From the NCBI GenBank assembly GCA_002310075.1, contig DBXU01000044.1:1681-15945 (forward strand): DNA of 14,265 nucleotides, read 5' to 3'. Below are positions 1 through 8,400 of this stretch, piece by piece. The number at the start of each line of letters is the position of its first letter. Position 1 is the first letter of the stretch. Both the position numbers and the translations under genes were made by a program. This DNA is from Bacteroidales bacterium UBA1204. Its GTDB lineage: Bacteria; Bacteroidota; Bacteroidia; Bacteroidales; F082. The notes beneath the pieces were generated by a model that did not search any database, was not told where the DNA came from, and saw nothing but the letters and a program-made list of their open reading frames with translations.

Positions 1-1133
1 AAGCCGCAGACGAAGGTGACGACCAGTCCACAGAGTGCCGCAAAGGTGTTCATCTGATAACGTCCGGTACCCGAGTAATAGTGTCCGAGGATGAGGAAAA
101 TGCAGTAGAGCAGAATGCCTGGTGCGAGTATGCGGATAAGTCCTGCCATCTCGCCGAACTCGGGACCGAAGACGAAGGTGTAAACCGCAGGCGGTAACAG
201 ACACAACACCACGACAGCCACGGCGGAGATGAGCAGACAGATTTTGCTTAAATCGAGGGTGAGCTTTTGCGCGTAAGCACGGTCGTCGGCGTTGGAGATA
301 CGGGCATATTGCACGAGAGCGATGCTGTTGCTGATGATCCAGATGGCCTCGGCGAGTGAGAGGGCATTGGAGAAGACACCTACGCGTCCTACGCTGATGT
401 ATTTGTCCAGCAGATAATAACTCAAGCGCAGGTTGAAGAACTGCACGAAGTGCCCCGTCTGGTTAAGGAAACCGTATTTGAAGAGGTCTTTCAAGACGGG
501 TTTGTAGTCCTTGTCCGTATCACGACGCAGGTTGGCGTATTCTTTGCGCAGCATCCACACACCCAGCAGGAAAGTGCCTCCGTAGGCGGCATACAGCCCG
601 ATGACATAGCCGTAGATGTCGGTTCGTTTCAGCAAGATATAATAGATGACCAAAGTCAAAGCCAAAAGCACGGGTTGCAATAAGGTGTTGTAGTTGGCCT
701 TTTTGATTTCTTCCTTGCCGACTAAAAAACGGAAATTGATGTTACTGAGCGAGGAGATGAACGATAGGATGGCCACATGTGCAATCAAATCGGGTGCCAA
801 CTTTGGATAGAACAGCCAGATGGCGAAACCCATGATCACTGCAATGAGGGCCGCCCAAATGGTTGAGGCCACGAGTATCTTCTTGAACGAATGACGCGGG
901 GCGAGGTAGATGATGCTCGCACCGCAGACGATGTCGGAGAAGATGAGGATAAAGGAGATGGTGGTCAAAAGCAATGCCTGGGTACCTTTGCCTGTGTCGC
1001 CCAGGGTTTGGGAGATGATAATGGCAATGGCGAAGTTGAGGGCCGCCGCCAGTATCTTGGTTCCAAAGGTATTTAGGATTTTCTTGAACACGGGATTACT
1101 CAGTTTATCAACGGCAAAATTAGTAACAATCAA
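1..1133 (-). CDS. Polysaccharide (Wzx/MATE-like) flippase, 3' part beyond left edge
   Basis: Reading leftward from 1133 there is an open frame of 377 codons to the window edge with no stop, so the C-terminus is missing. The translation is strongly hydrophobic with repeated membrane spans. It begins with a short amphipathic stretch (NPVFKKILNTFGTKILAA) followed by a span (LNFAIAIIIS). This is the usual opening of polysaccharide-biosynthesis flippases of the MOP superfamily, which move undecaprenyl-linked glycans across the inner membrane. No ATG lies near the N-terminus. I chose TTG at 1133-1131 because an in-frame TAA lies just upstream (1136-1134), GGAGA sits five bases before it, and it overlaps the anmK stop (TTGA). 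ATT at 1130 or GTG at 1091 are alternatives. It is probably the last visible gene of the murF-anmK unit. The substrate cannot be read from sequence: O-antigen or other surface glycan is likelier than lipid II (MurJ), because the fold class is shared but no MurJ hallmark was recognised. Confidence 0.78.
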   Translation of the reverse strand, partial: MIVTNFAVDKLSNPVFKKILNTFGTKILAAALNFAIAIIISQTLGDTGKGTQALLLTTISFILIFSDIVCGASIIYLAPRHSFKKILVASTIWAALIAVIMGFAIWLFYPKLAPDLIAHVAILSFISSLSNINFRFLVGKEEIKKANYNTLLQPVLLALTLVIYYILLKRTDIYGYVIGLYAAYGGTFLLGVWMLRKEYANLRRDTDKDYKPVLKDLFKYGFLNQTGHFVQFFNLRLSYYLLDKYISVGRVGVFSNALSLAEAIWIISNSIALVQYARISNADDRAYAQKLTLDLSKICLLISAVAVVVLCLLPPAVYTFVFGPEFGEMAGLIRILAPGILLYCIFLILGHYYSGTGRYQMNTFAALCGLVVTFVCG

Positions 1134-2185
1134 TTATTTCTCCAAATCTGCCCACTGCAACTGTCACTCTCGGCTCCAGTTACCGAAGCCAAGACATTGG
1201 TCTTTCCTTTCATGCGAAGTAGTCCGAGGAAAGCAAAGACCAAAGCCTCCTTGTAGTCGATAATCATCTTATCGGGGATGACGACTTCATGCGAGCTGCG
1301 GGCTTGAAGGCGTTCCATAAGGAATTTGTTCCTCGCACCGCCACCGGTGATGAAAATCTTCCCCTTGGGCAGATGACTCACTCCCAATGCAATTTGCAAG
1401 GCGATGTGCTCCACAAAGGTGGCCAGCAGATCTGGCACAGAGAGGCCTTGCAAAAGGTCTTTTTGGTTGGCTTCAAAGAACTCTCTACCCAACGATTTGG
1501 GCGGGTACAGCCCATAAAAAGGATGCCTGTTCAGCTGTTTCAGCAGCGTAATGTCGACCTCGCCACTACGAGCCAACTCGCCATTACGGTCGTAAGGCAG
1601 ACCATTCATCTGGGCAAGATAATTGAGGGCTTGGTTGGCAATGCACAGGTCAAAGGCGATGCGCTTGCCGTCTTCGTCGTATGAGACGTTGGCGATGCCG
1701 CCGATGTTGAGGCAGATCTCATAGTCGTCGAAAAGCAATTTGTCGCCAATGGGGACGAGCGGTGCGCCTTGTCCACCCTTGCTGACATCCTCGCTGCGGA
1801 AATCGTTGATGACGGTGAAGCCACAAGCCTTGGCCAACTCTTGTCCGTCGCCGATTTGCAACGTGTAATGCTTCTCGGGACGGTGGAAGATGGTGTGGCC
1901 GTGCGAAGCCACGAAGTCGGGCGTGGCATTATGCTTCTTTGCGAAAGCCAGCACCTGCTCGCCTAGGTATTTGCCGTAGTCCTTGTCCAGCTGCACCAAG
2001 TCTTCAGGCTGTTTGTGGAAGGCTTCGGAGAGTTGCTTGGTCCAGTATTCAGGATAGGGTAGGGTCTCGGCCTGCAAGATTTGGAAGTGATATTTGCAAT
2101 CCTCTTCTTGGAAGCGCACAAGGGCGATATCCAGCCCATCTAACGAGCTGCCCGACATCAATCCTATGGCGATGGTTTCTTTCAT
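1130..2185 (-). CDS. anmK: Anhydro-N-acetylmuramic acid kinase AnmK
   Basis: The 351-residue product is close to the 369 of E. coli AnmK. The enzyme uses ATP to open the 1,6-anhydro ring of anhydro-MurNAc and phosphorylate it to MurNAc-6-phosphate in the cytoplasm, a step of peptidoglycan recycling. Family motifs appear in order: phosphate-binding MSGSSLDG (residues 10-17; usually MSGTSxDG), ASHGHTIFHRP (93-103), INDFRSEDVSKGGQGAPLVP (126-145), LNIGGIAN (159-166), ITGGGARN (279-286) and the late EALVFAFLGL (313-322). FDLCIANQALN (178-188) replaces the textbook FDTGPGN; Asp179 aligns with the catalytic Asp182 of E. coli (numbering from memory). The ATG follows the murF stop with no gap (TAAATG), so the two are almost certainly cotranscribed. 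The 3' end overlaps the proposed flippase start by four bases. Confidence 0.95.
   Translation of the reverse strand: MKETIAIGLMSGSSLDGLDIALVRFQEEDCKYHFQILQAETLPYPEYWTKQLSEAFHKQPEDLVQLDKDYGKYLGEQVLAFAKKHNATPDFVASHGHTIFHRPEKHYTLQIGDGQELAKACGFTVINDFRSEDVSKGGQGAPLVPIGDKLLFDDYEICLNIGGIANVSYDEDGKRIAFDLCIANQALNYLAQMNGLPYDRNGELARSGEVDITLLKQLNRHPFYGLYPPKSLGREFFEANQKDLLQGLSVPDLLATFVEHIALQIALGVSHLPKGKIFITGGGARNKFLMERLQARSSHEVVIPDKMIIDYKEALVFAFLGLLRMKGKTNVLASVTGAESDSCSGQIWRNN
1139..1143 (-). promoter_or_regulatory. Shine-Dalgarno-like GGAGA for the flippase TTG start
   Basis: On the minus strand GGAGA ends five bases before the TTG at 1133. It lies inside the last codons of anmK, as expected for translational coupling. 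It is the main reason for preferring the TTG start. Bacteroidota often do not use such motifs, so the support is modest. Confidence 0.35.
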
Positions 2186-3469
2186 TTATAATAACGGTAA
2201 CACCTTCCCCAATTGTATGCTATTTGATCCTTTGACGAGTATCGTCTTTCCGCTGATAGGATGGCTCTCAAGGTATTGGCATAAGTCTTCCACTTTTGTG
2301 AAGGTCTTCCAATCAGGGTTCTCGTTGTAGGCGCAGAAGTTCGATCCGACCAACAAAGCTTCCTTGAATTTCAACTCTTTCATCAAGCCAAGGATGTTAC
2401 GGTGCTCTTCTTCTGAGGCATTTCCTAGCTCGCGCATGTCACCTAATATTAATAGGTGTTGTTCTCCACAGATGCGGGCAAAGTTAATCAAAGCGGCGCG
2501 CATGGAAGTGGGGTTGGCATTGTAGGCATCCATGATGATGCGGTTCTTGCCAGTCTCAATTACCTGCGAGCGGCTGTTGGTGGGCGTGTAAGCCTCCAAG
2601 GCTTCGATGATGGCGTTCTCGTCCACGCCGAAATACTGTCCCACGCAGATGGCGGCAGCCACATTCTCGAAATTGTAGCTTCCCACGAGATGGGTCTGAA
2701 CGAGGTGGTTTTTCCAGCCGACACTCAAATATGGGTTGCAGGCAGCAGGGGCAACAGGGCAGAAGGCAGCGCAATGGCGACCGTAACTGATGCGTTCCTG
2801 TCCCTCGGATTGCTCCCATAGCAGTGGGTTGCCTTGGTTGACGAAGACGGCCTTGCCGTTGGCTTTGATGTGTCTATAGAGCTCGGTCTTGGTCTTGATG
2901 ACGCCCTCGAAGCTGCCAAAGCCTTCCAGATGTGCCTTACCAATGTTGGTGATGAGACCGTAGTCGGGGTCAGCAATCTTGCATAGGAAATCAATCTCAC
3001 CAGGATGGTTGGCCCCCATCTCCACGACGGCAATTTCGGTCTCGGGCTTGATGCTAAGCAGGGTGAGCGGAACTCCGATGTGGTTGTTGAGGTTGCCCAG
3101 GGTGTGGATGATATTGTATTTCTTAGCCAGTACAGCTGAGACGAGCTCCTTGGTGGTTGTCTTGCCGTTGGTGCCGGTGATGCTGAACACTGTGGCCTTG
3201 CTTTGTGAGCGGTGGTAGGCTGCGAGGTCTTGCAGTGTCTTCAGCGAATCGTCAACGATGAGGATGCGCTCGTGATGGGGCAGGTCCTTACGGTCGGCGA
3301 CGACGAGGCTCGCCACACCTTGCTCGGCCACTTGAAGGGCAAAATCATTGGCGTCGAAGTTTTCTCCTTTCAAAGCGAAGAAGACAGCGTCTTGCTCGAT
3401 CTTGCGGCTATCAGTGGAGACTTTGTGGGCCTTCAAATAGTGCTGATATATAGTCTCAATAGTGCTCAT
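2186..3469 (-). CDS. murF: UDP-MurNAc-tripeptide--D-Ala-D-Ala ligase MurF
   Basis: The 427-residue product is a complete Mur ligase. MurF adds D-Ala-D-Ala to UDP-MurNAc-tripeptide, using ATP, in the last cytoplasmic step before lipid-linked synthesis. An N-terminal substrate-binding region (about 1-90) contains STDSRKI (18-24), which resembles the STDSR of MurF and MurE. The central ATPase domain has the P-loop GTNGKTTTK (99-107), EMGANHPGEI (150-159), TNIGKAHLEGFGS (174-186) and KTKTELY (192-198), which includes the lysine carbamylated in Mur ligases. The C-terminal domain has DAYNANPTSM (314-323), ILGDMRELG (341-349) and VKGSNSIQLGKV (412-423), which matches MurF rather than MurC, MurD or MurE. 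The ATG at 3469-3467 follows an A/T-rich leader. The gene lies 76 bases downstream of gldJ, with a hairpin between them. It therefore has either its own promoter or read-through from gldJ. Confidence 0.96.
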   Translation of the reverse strand: MSTIETIYQHYLKAHKVSTDSRKIEQDAVFFALKGENFDANDFALQVAEQGVASLVVADRKDLPHHERILIVDDSLKTLQDLAAYHRSQSKATVFSITGTNGKTTTKELVSAVLAKKYNIIHTLGNLNNHIGVPLTLLSIKPETEIAVVEMGANHPGEIDFLCKIADPDYGLITNIGKAHLEGFGSFEGVIKTKTELYRHIKANGKAVFVNQGNPLLWEQSEGQERISYGRHCAAFCPVAPAACNPYLSVGWKNHLVQTHLVGSYNFENVAAAICVGQYFGVDENAIIEALEAYTPTNSRSQVIETGKNRIIMDAYNANPTSMRAALINFARICGEQHLLILGDMRELGNASEEEHRNILGLMKELKFKEALLVGSNFCAYNENPDWKTFTKVEDLCQYLESHPISGKTILVKGSNSIQLGKVLPLL

Positions 3470-3489
3470 GGTATTTGTTTTTAATGAAA

Positions 3490-3517
3490 GAAGCCGCCTG
3501 ACGGATCAAACGGCTTC
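3490..3517 (-). terminator. Hairpin terminator downstream of gldJ
   Basis: In minus-strand RNA, GAAGCCGUUUGA, the loop UCCG and UCAGGCGGCUUC form a continuous 12-base-pair stem with a tetraloop. Two of the pairs are U·G wobbles. Read on the plus strand those two become C·A mismatches, so the structure suits leftward transcription from gldJ. The sequence after it is UUUCAUU, a weak U-tract. It may stop only part of the transcription before murF. Confidence 0.62.
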
Positions 3518-3545
3518 AATGCTATCATGAAAAAGAATCTATTAT

Positions 3546-5036
3546 TTACTTGGCAAATGAGCTACCCACCTTGTTCATGGCACAACGGAAACCGATGGTC
3601 GATGCTGACTGGTTTTGGTTAAGGAAGCGGCGATTGCCGGGGCTCAGGTAGTAAGGTCCGTCGGCCCAAGAACCTCCTTTATAAACTCTCGATTCATCGC
3701 TGATAAGCGTGGTGCCAGGGTTGTCGTTGGTGGCATATTCGTACATCTCCTTGGTGAAGACGCTTTGGTCGTCCTGATTGTCATTCCACCTGTTGCGGAT
3801 GGCTGACATGTAGTCACCGTCGGCGTAGTTGGAGTTAAAGCTCGTGCGGTAGTTCTGGCGTTTTGCGGCTTCTTCTTGTGGGATGGGCTCTCTTCTGATA
3901 CGACCCAAGGAGTCTTTCTGAAGGAGGAAGCCTTCGTCGTCGACGGCCTTACGGGTGAACACATTACCACGGAATGGGCTATAGTCGGCAACGTCTTCGA
4001 AGGAAAGCGGACGATAGACATCTTGGCACCATTCTGAAACGTTACCAGCCATGTTGTACAAACCGTAGTCGTTGGGCCAATAAGAGCCGACGGGAGCAGG
4101 AAGTGCGGCACCATCGTTCAGGTGGCCGGCAACACCCATATAGTCACCAGGGCCTCTCTTGAAGTTGGCCATGAAGCTGCCATAGTATTTCTTGTTGTCG
4201 GTGCGCAGGCCGTCACCATTCCAAGGATAAACTTTTCTTTCGCTAACGATTTCGTTGGAGGTGTTGCCCACTAGGCCAACAGCGGCATATTCCCATTCAG
4301 CTTCCGTGGGGAGACGGTAGGAAGGCAGAAGAATGCCGTCTTCCATGCGGATGTTACGCAGGCCGTCACCACCTTTTGAAAGGTCCTTCTTGCCGTTTTT
4401 TACCTTGCCGGTGTATTGTCCAGCCAAATATGCATCGGTGTTGAAGTTTTCTTCATCCTGTTGGGTGGGGTCCCAATCCAGAATGCCGGCTTCAACAAGC
4501 ATCAATTCGTTGACACGGTCGGTGCGCCACGAACAGTAGTCGTTGGCTTGTACCCATGTCACACCTACCACAGGATAATCGTTGTAGGAAGGATGGCGGA
4601 AGTAAATCTCCACCATAGGCTCGTTATAAGATAAACGGTCACGCCACACCAGCGTGTCAGGCAAGGCATTGCGAACAACTTGAGGGTAGTTCTGGCCGTA
4701 CACGCGGTTTAACCAATAGATGTATTCCTGATAATCCACGTTACTGACTTCGGTGCGGTCCATGAGGAACGAAGGCACTGTAACCTTACGTGGGGTATTA
4801 TCCCATGAATAGGTGATATTGTCCGTCGTGGCACCCATGACGAAAGTGCCGCCTTCAATGGCAATCAAACCGGGGCCGATTTCTTGGTCGTTGATTTCGG
4901 CAACTTCAAAACCGCCATTGTTGGCGTCGTTATAAGCCCAACCGGTGGTTCTTGAAGACTTCTTGGCGCAGGATGCTGTGAGAAGCCCTCCCAGAACGAT
5001 GACTGCTAATGTCTTGAATCCTGATTTTCTATACAT
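3546..5036 (-). CDS. gldJ: T9SS / gliding lipoprotein GldJ (SUMF1-like fold)
   Basis: The product has 496 residues from the ATG at 5036. A TTG nine bases upstream is possible but less likely. The N-terminus is a lipoprotein signal: basic start, hydrophobic VIVLGGLLTASC, and lipid-acceptor Cys23. The rest is a formylglycine-generating-enzyme-like (SUMF1) domain: GGTFVMG (62-68), PVVGVTWVQANDYCSWR (155-171), RLPTEAEWEYAA (241-252), YNMAGNVSEWC (327-337), KGGSW (453-457) and TIGFRCAM (480-487). The early TGWAYND...GPGL and the WDNTP, TEVSN and DTLVWRDRLSYNE stretches resemble GldJ of Flavobacterium more than GldK/PorK. GldJ is needed for gliding and stabilises GldK in the T9SS periplasmic ring. 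The two catalytic cysteines of true formylglycine enzymes are absent after KGGSW (Asp and Leu by eye), so a structural role is expected. It is divergent from the porU-porV cluster and followed by a terminator and murF. Confidence 0.88.
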   Translation of the reverse strand: MYRKSGFKTLAVIVLGGLLTASCAKKSSRTTGWAYNDANNGGFEVAEINDQEIGPGLIAIEGGTFVMGATTDNITYSWDNTPRKVTVPSFLMDRTEVSNVDYQEYIYWLNRVYGQNYPQVVRNALPDTLVWRDRLSYNEPMVEIYFRHPSYNDYPVVGVTWVQANDYCSWRTDRVNELMLVEAGILDWDPTQQDEENFNTDAYLAGQYTGKVKNGKKDLSKGGDGLRNIRMEDGILLPSYRLPTEAEWEYAAVGLVGNTSNEIVSERKVYPWNGDGLRTDNKKYYGSFMANFKRGPGDYMGVAGHLNDGAALPAPVGSYWPNDYGLYNMAGNVSEWCQDVYRPLSFEDVADYSPFRGNVFTRKAVDDEGFLLQKDSLGRIRREPIPQEEAAKRQNYRTSFNSNYADGDYMSAIRNRWNDNQDDQSVFTKEMYEYATNDNPGTTLISDESRVYKGGSWADGPYYLSPGNRRFLNQNQSASTIGFRCAMNKVGSSFAK

Positions 5037-5214
5037 TTTTGACAAAAATTTGTATCTATAACTCTGTTATTTTCCTTTTATTGTACCCCTCAACGATAAT
5101 TTTTTCAACATTTATCATCATTTTTTCTTCAAATAATCATTTTAGGGTTGTTTTGATCAATGTAGTATGATTTTTTAATTAGTTGATTTAAAACAATTTA
5201 AAAACAAAAATTGG

Positions 5215-5222
5215 TACTTTCG
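5215..5222 (+). promoter_or_regulatory. Candidate Bacteroidota -7 box TACTTTCG (distal)
   Basis: TACTTTCG differs at one position from the Bacteroidota primary-sigma -7 consensus TAnnTTTG. It lies in TTGGTACTTTCGT (5211-5223), closely related to the proximal candidate. No TTTG or TTG lies at the expected -33 distance. If used, transcription would start near 5229 and leave a leader of about 185 bases. Confidence 0.3.
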
Positions 5223-5345
5223 TAAGTGCTGAAGTACGCTATGAAAAAAACGTACAATTTTACGGTTTTTTTTTGAAATGAGTTATGTTTCTCAAAAAAA
5301 AGTTTTTTTTGGACTAAAAAATGGGTGATTACAATAAAAAGGTTG

Positions 5346-5353
5346 TATTTTCG
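5346..5353 (+). promoter_or_regulatory. Candidate Bacteroidota -7 box TATTTTCG (proximal to porU)
   Basis: TATTTTCG also matches TAnnTTTG with one mismatch and sits in TTGTATTTTCGT (5343-5354). Transcription from here would start near 5360, leaving a leader of about 55 bases before the porU ATG, which makes it the better of the two. The TTTG at 5308-5311 is too far upstream to be a normal -33 element. Confidence 0.33.
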
Positions 5354-5414
5354 TTTCCAAATTAGTAGTTTTTTTTATAAGGAGTATTAATTTAAGACAT
5401 TGATATTTAGCGAG

Positions 5415-8400
5415 ATGAGTTTAAAATCCAGAAGGTTTTTCAAATATTGCTCGGTTTGTTGTTTGGTTTTGGCTTTTGTCGTGGTTCAATCCCATGGCTT
5501 GAAAGCACAGGTGACATCATTGCACTCACTGCAGTTGAATTGGCAGGGAGTGGGTGCAATGCCTACCTCATACGACACCATATACTATATCCAGTTGGAG
5601 TCTGCCTGCTACGAAGGCTCAATGCCAATTTATGTGAAATCGTTCCCGATTTATGACAGCCAGGTGAAGGCCGATGTAAAACTACAAGATTTGAAGACGG
5701 CATCGCTTTCTGAAGAAGAACTGAAGATTGTCAATGACTGCGATTTTGGCGAGGACTTTAGCGTTAGTGCCATTCCCTTGCGTTCACGTGACGAGTCATT
5801 GCTTTCATGTAGAATTCACCCTATACGTAAACATGGCGGTAGTTATGAAAAGCTTGTTTCGGCTACGTTGTCGGTGTCATTGATGCCAATTGCTAATGTT
5901 CAGAAGGATAATCCGGTATATGCGCATACTTCTGCCATGGCTTCTGGAGATTGGTATAAGATTGGCCTGCCAGAAACTGGTATCTATAAATTGTCATACG
6001 ATGACCTTAAGGGTTTGGGTATCAATGTTGCAGGAATTGATCCGCGTACCATTCGCGTCTATCATAACGGAGGCGGTGTACTTCCTGAAATGAACAATGT
6101 CTCTCGTCATGACGATCTGGTGGAAATACCCATTTATGTGGAAGGTGAGTCAGATGGATCGTTTGACAAGAACGATTATGTGCTGTTTTATGGAGGGGGA
6201 CCTGTGCGTTGGACTTGGAATGCCTCGAAACAGGTGTATGAACATGTTCAGAACTATTATGATGACTATGCCTACGCTTTTGTTGTGACAGGGAAGGGGA
6301 CGGGGAAAAGAATCACAACTTCAACTGCGCCGACTGCTGCCGCTGAATCTGTAGTGACAGAATTCCTTGATTATCAAGTGTATGAGTCGGATGAATACAA
6401 CTTGTGGCATTGGGGACGCTCTTACTATGGTGATGCCATGCATGGCATGGAATACAAGACGTTCAGTTTTGACTTTCCAAACATGGTGTCTTCCCGAAAG
6501 GGATGGCTAAAGTCGGAATTGGCAGGTAGAAACTTCACTCCGGCTTCTTTTGAAGTGTATGTCGACGAGGAGAAGAAAGCGACATATTCTCTCTCGTCCA
6601 CGTCGCCATCAGGATCGGTTTATGCCCATGTGGTTGGAGGATGGGTTTCATTTGTGCCGCAAGGGTCTGCGGTAAGTGTTAGGTTAAGACATGTGTCGAC
6701 GGGTACCTCCACTTCCGATGGATTTGTCGATTACTTGGCATTAAACGCGTGGCGTGGCTTGAAAATGGTTGGAAGTCAGATGGCATTTCGCAACCCGGAG
6801 GCTTCACTTTCCAATCAAGTTTATGAATACCGTATTTCTGGCGCTTCTCAACAGATTCGTGTTTGGAATGTCAGCGACCCTGTAGCTCCTTCCATTGTGC
6901 CTGGCACGTTGAGCAATTCCGTCTATTCATTTAAGGTGTTAGGCAATCAGGACAATGCCTTTGTAGCATTCAATGGCAATTCCTATTGTACGGCAACCGC
7001 CATGGGGAGGGTCGGCAACCAAAACCTTCATGGCGTCCGCGACGTGGATTATCTGATACTTACTCATTCCGATTTTATAAGTCAGGCTGAAAGGATAAAA
7101 GCCATTCACAATCGTTTGGATCCCGACTTGAATGTGTATATTACCACACCCGAATTGGTATATAATGAATTTTCGTGCGGTGCCAAGGACGTTTCAGCCA
7201 TCCGTGACTTCTGCCGTATGCTTTATCTCGACAGCAATTCAGGTCGCAAGATCAAGTATTTGCTATTGTTGGGTGATGCCTCCTACGACCATAAGAACCG
7301 GGATGGTTTGGTGGATCTTATTCCTGCTTTTGAGTCGCTTAGTTCGCTGGACCAAAGAAGCACGTTAGTGACCGACGACTATTACGGTTTTATGGACGAG
7401 GGAGAAGGTGCTCTTGGCTCCTCGTTGGCGGATATAGGCATAGGCCGCTTCCCTGTCGCCACTTTGGAACAGGCAACTAACATGGTCGATAAGATTGAAA
7501 GATACATTGCAAAAGATGAGGCTTCAATGCAACCATGGCGTAACATGGTCACTTTCTGTGCTGACGATGATAGCGGGTTGAATGGAGGTTTCCCTGGAAA
7601 TGCTGAGACGTTGGTGAACCTTATGAAGAGCGTTGGTGGAGGGGATATGTTGGTTGATAAGATTTATTTGGACGCTTATCCTCAAGTCAATGCACCGGGC
7701 GGACAGATTGCTCCCGACATGAATGCCGCTATCAACAGTAGAATGGAAAAGGGAACTCTGGTGATGAATTATATAGGCCACGGTGGTGAAGTCCAACTGG
7801 CCACCGAAAAGATACTCCAAAGAAAAGATGTTGACTCATGGCGTAATGCCCCCATGTTTCCGTTGATGATTACGGGTACTTGTGAGTTTAGCCGTTATGA
7901 TGACCACAACCGTACTTCCCTTGGTGAATACGCTTTTTTAAATCAATATGGTGGCATGATCGCCATGTTTACCACGGCAAGGATTACCTATGGTGATCAT
8001 AACCTGCGGTTTATGAAAGGGATTTACAACAACCTGTTCCGTATCAATGGAGGCGATGTTTATCGTTTGGGTGATGTGTACCGCATGGGCAAAACCCAAG
8101 GAGACATCGATGAAAAACGTTATGTGTTTTTTGGCGACCCCGCTTTGCGTTTGGTCTATCCAAAATGGAAAGTGGAGACGAAGCGTATCAATGGCATTGA
8201 TATACAACATGACTCCATCCCAATCAATGATACCATCAGAGCGTTGCAGCCTGTTGAGATAGAAGGTGCCGTTAAGGATTTGGATGGCGAAGTGGCCTCT
8301 GATTTCAATGGCATTGTTTATGTGACCGTGTATGACAAGGAGACGGATGTGACGACTTATGGTGATGAGGCCAGTCCATTCACTTTCAAGTTGCGAAACA

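Larger units (their letters stand above)
5037..5414. other. Divergent gldJ/porU intergenic region, A/T-rich with homopolymer runs
   Basis: These 378 bases hold no credible gene. They must contain the promoters of both gldJ (leftward) and the porU-porV unit (rightward). They are far richer in A/T than the flanking genes and contain a T9 run at 5266-5274, A8-G-T8 at 5294-5310 and T8 at 5369-5376. Two -7-like boxes face porU (listed separately). An AAGGAG lies at 5379-5384. A small inverted repeat, GTACG (5234-5238) and CGTAC (5251-5255), lies between the two boxes. I found no convincing -7 box for gldJ; TATCGTTG on the minus strand (5098-5091) is the nearest match. Confidence 0.8.

Noticed and set aside
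1..1133. Flippase as MurJ, because it sits with murF and anmK
   Set aside because: MurJ and Wzx share a fold, but nothing in the visible part is specific to MurJ and the N-terminus resembles glycan flippases; the neighbourhood alone is not enough.
450..1263. Short rightward open frames over the flippase and anmK 3' end
   Set aside because: The minus-strand frames give a clear membrane protein and AnmK motifs; the rightward products have no coherent features.
5234..5255. GTACG/CGTAC inverted repeat as an attenuator or small RNA
   Set aside because: The stem is only five pairs with a 12-base loop, and the T9 run is 10 bases further on; no RNA family recognised.
5400..5414. TTG at 5400 as the porU start, supported by AAGGAG at 5379-5384
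   Set aside because: Spacing of 15 bases is long, and the ATG at 5415 gives a more typical signal peptide. Kept as an alternative in the gene entry.
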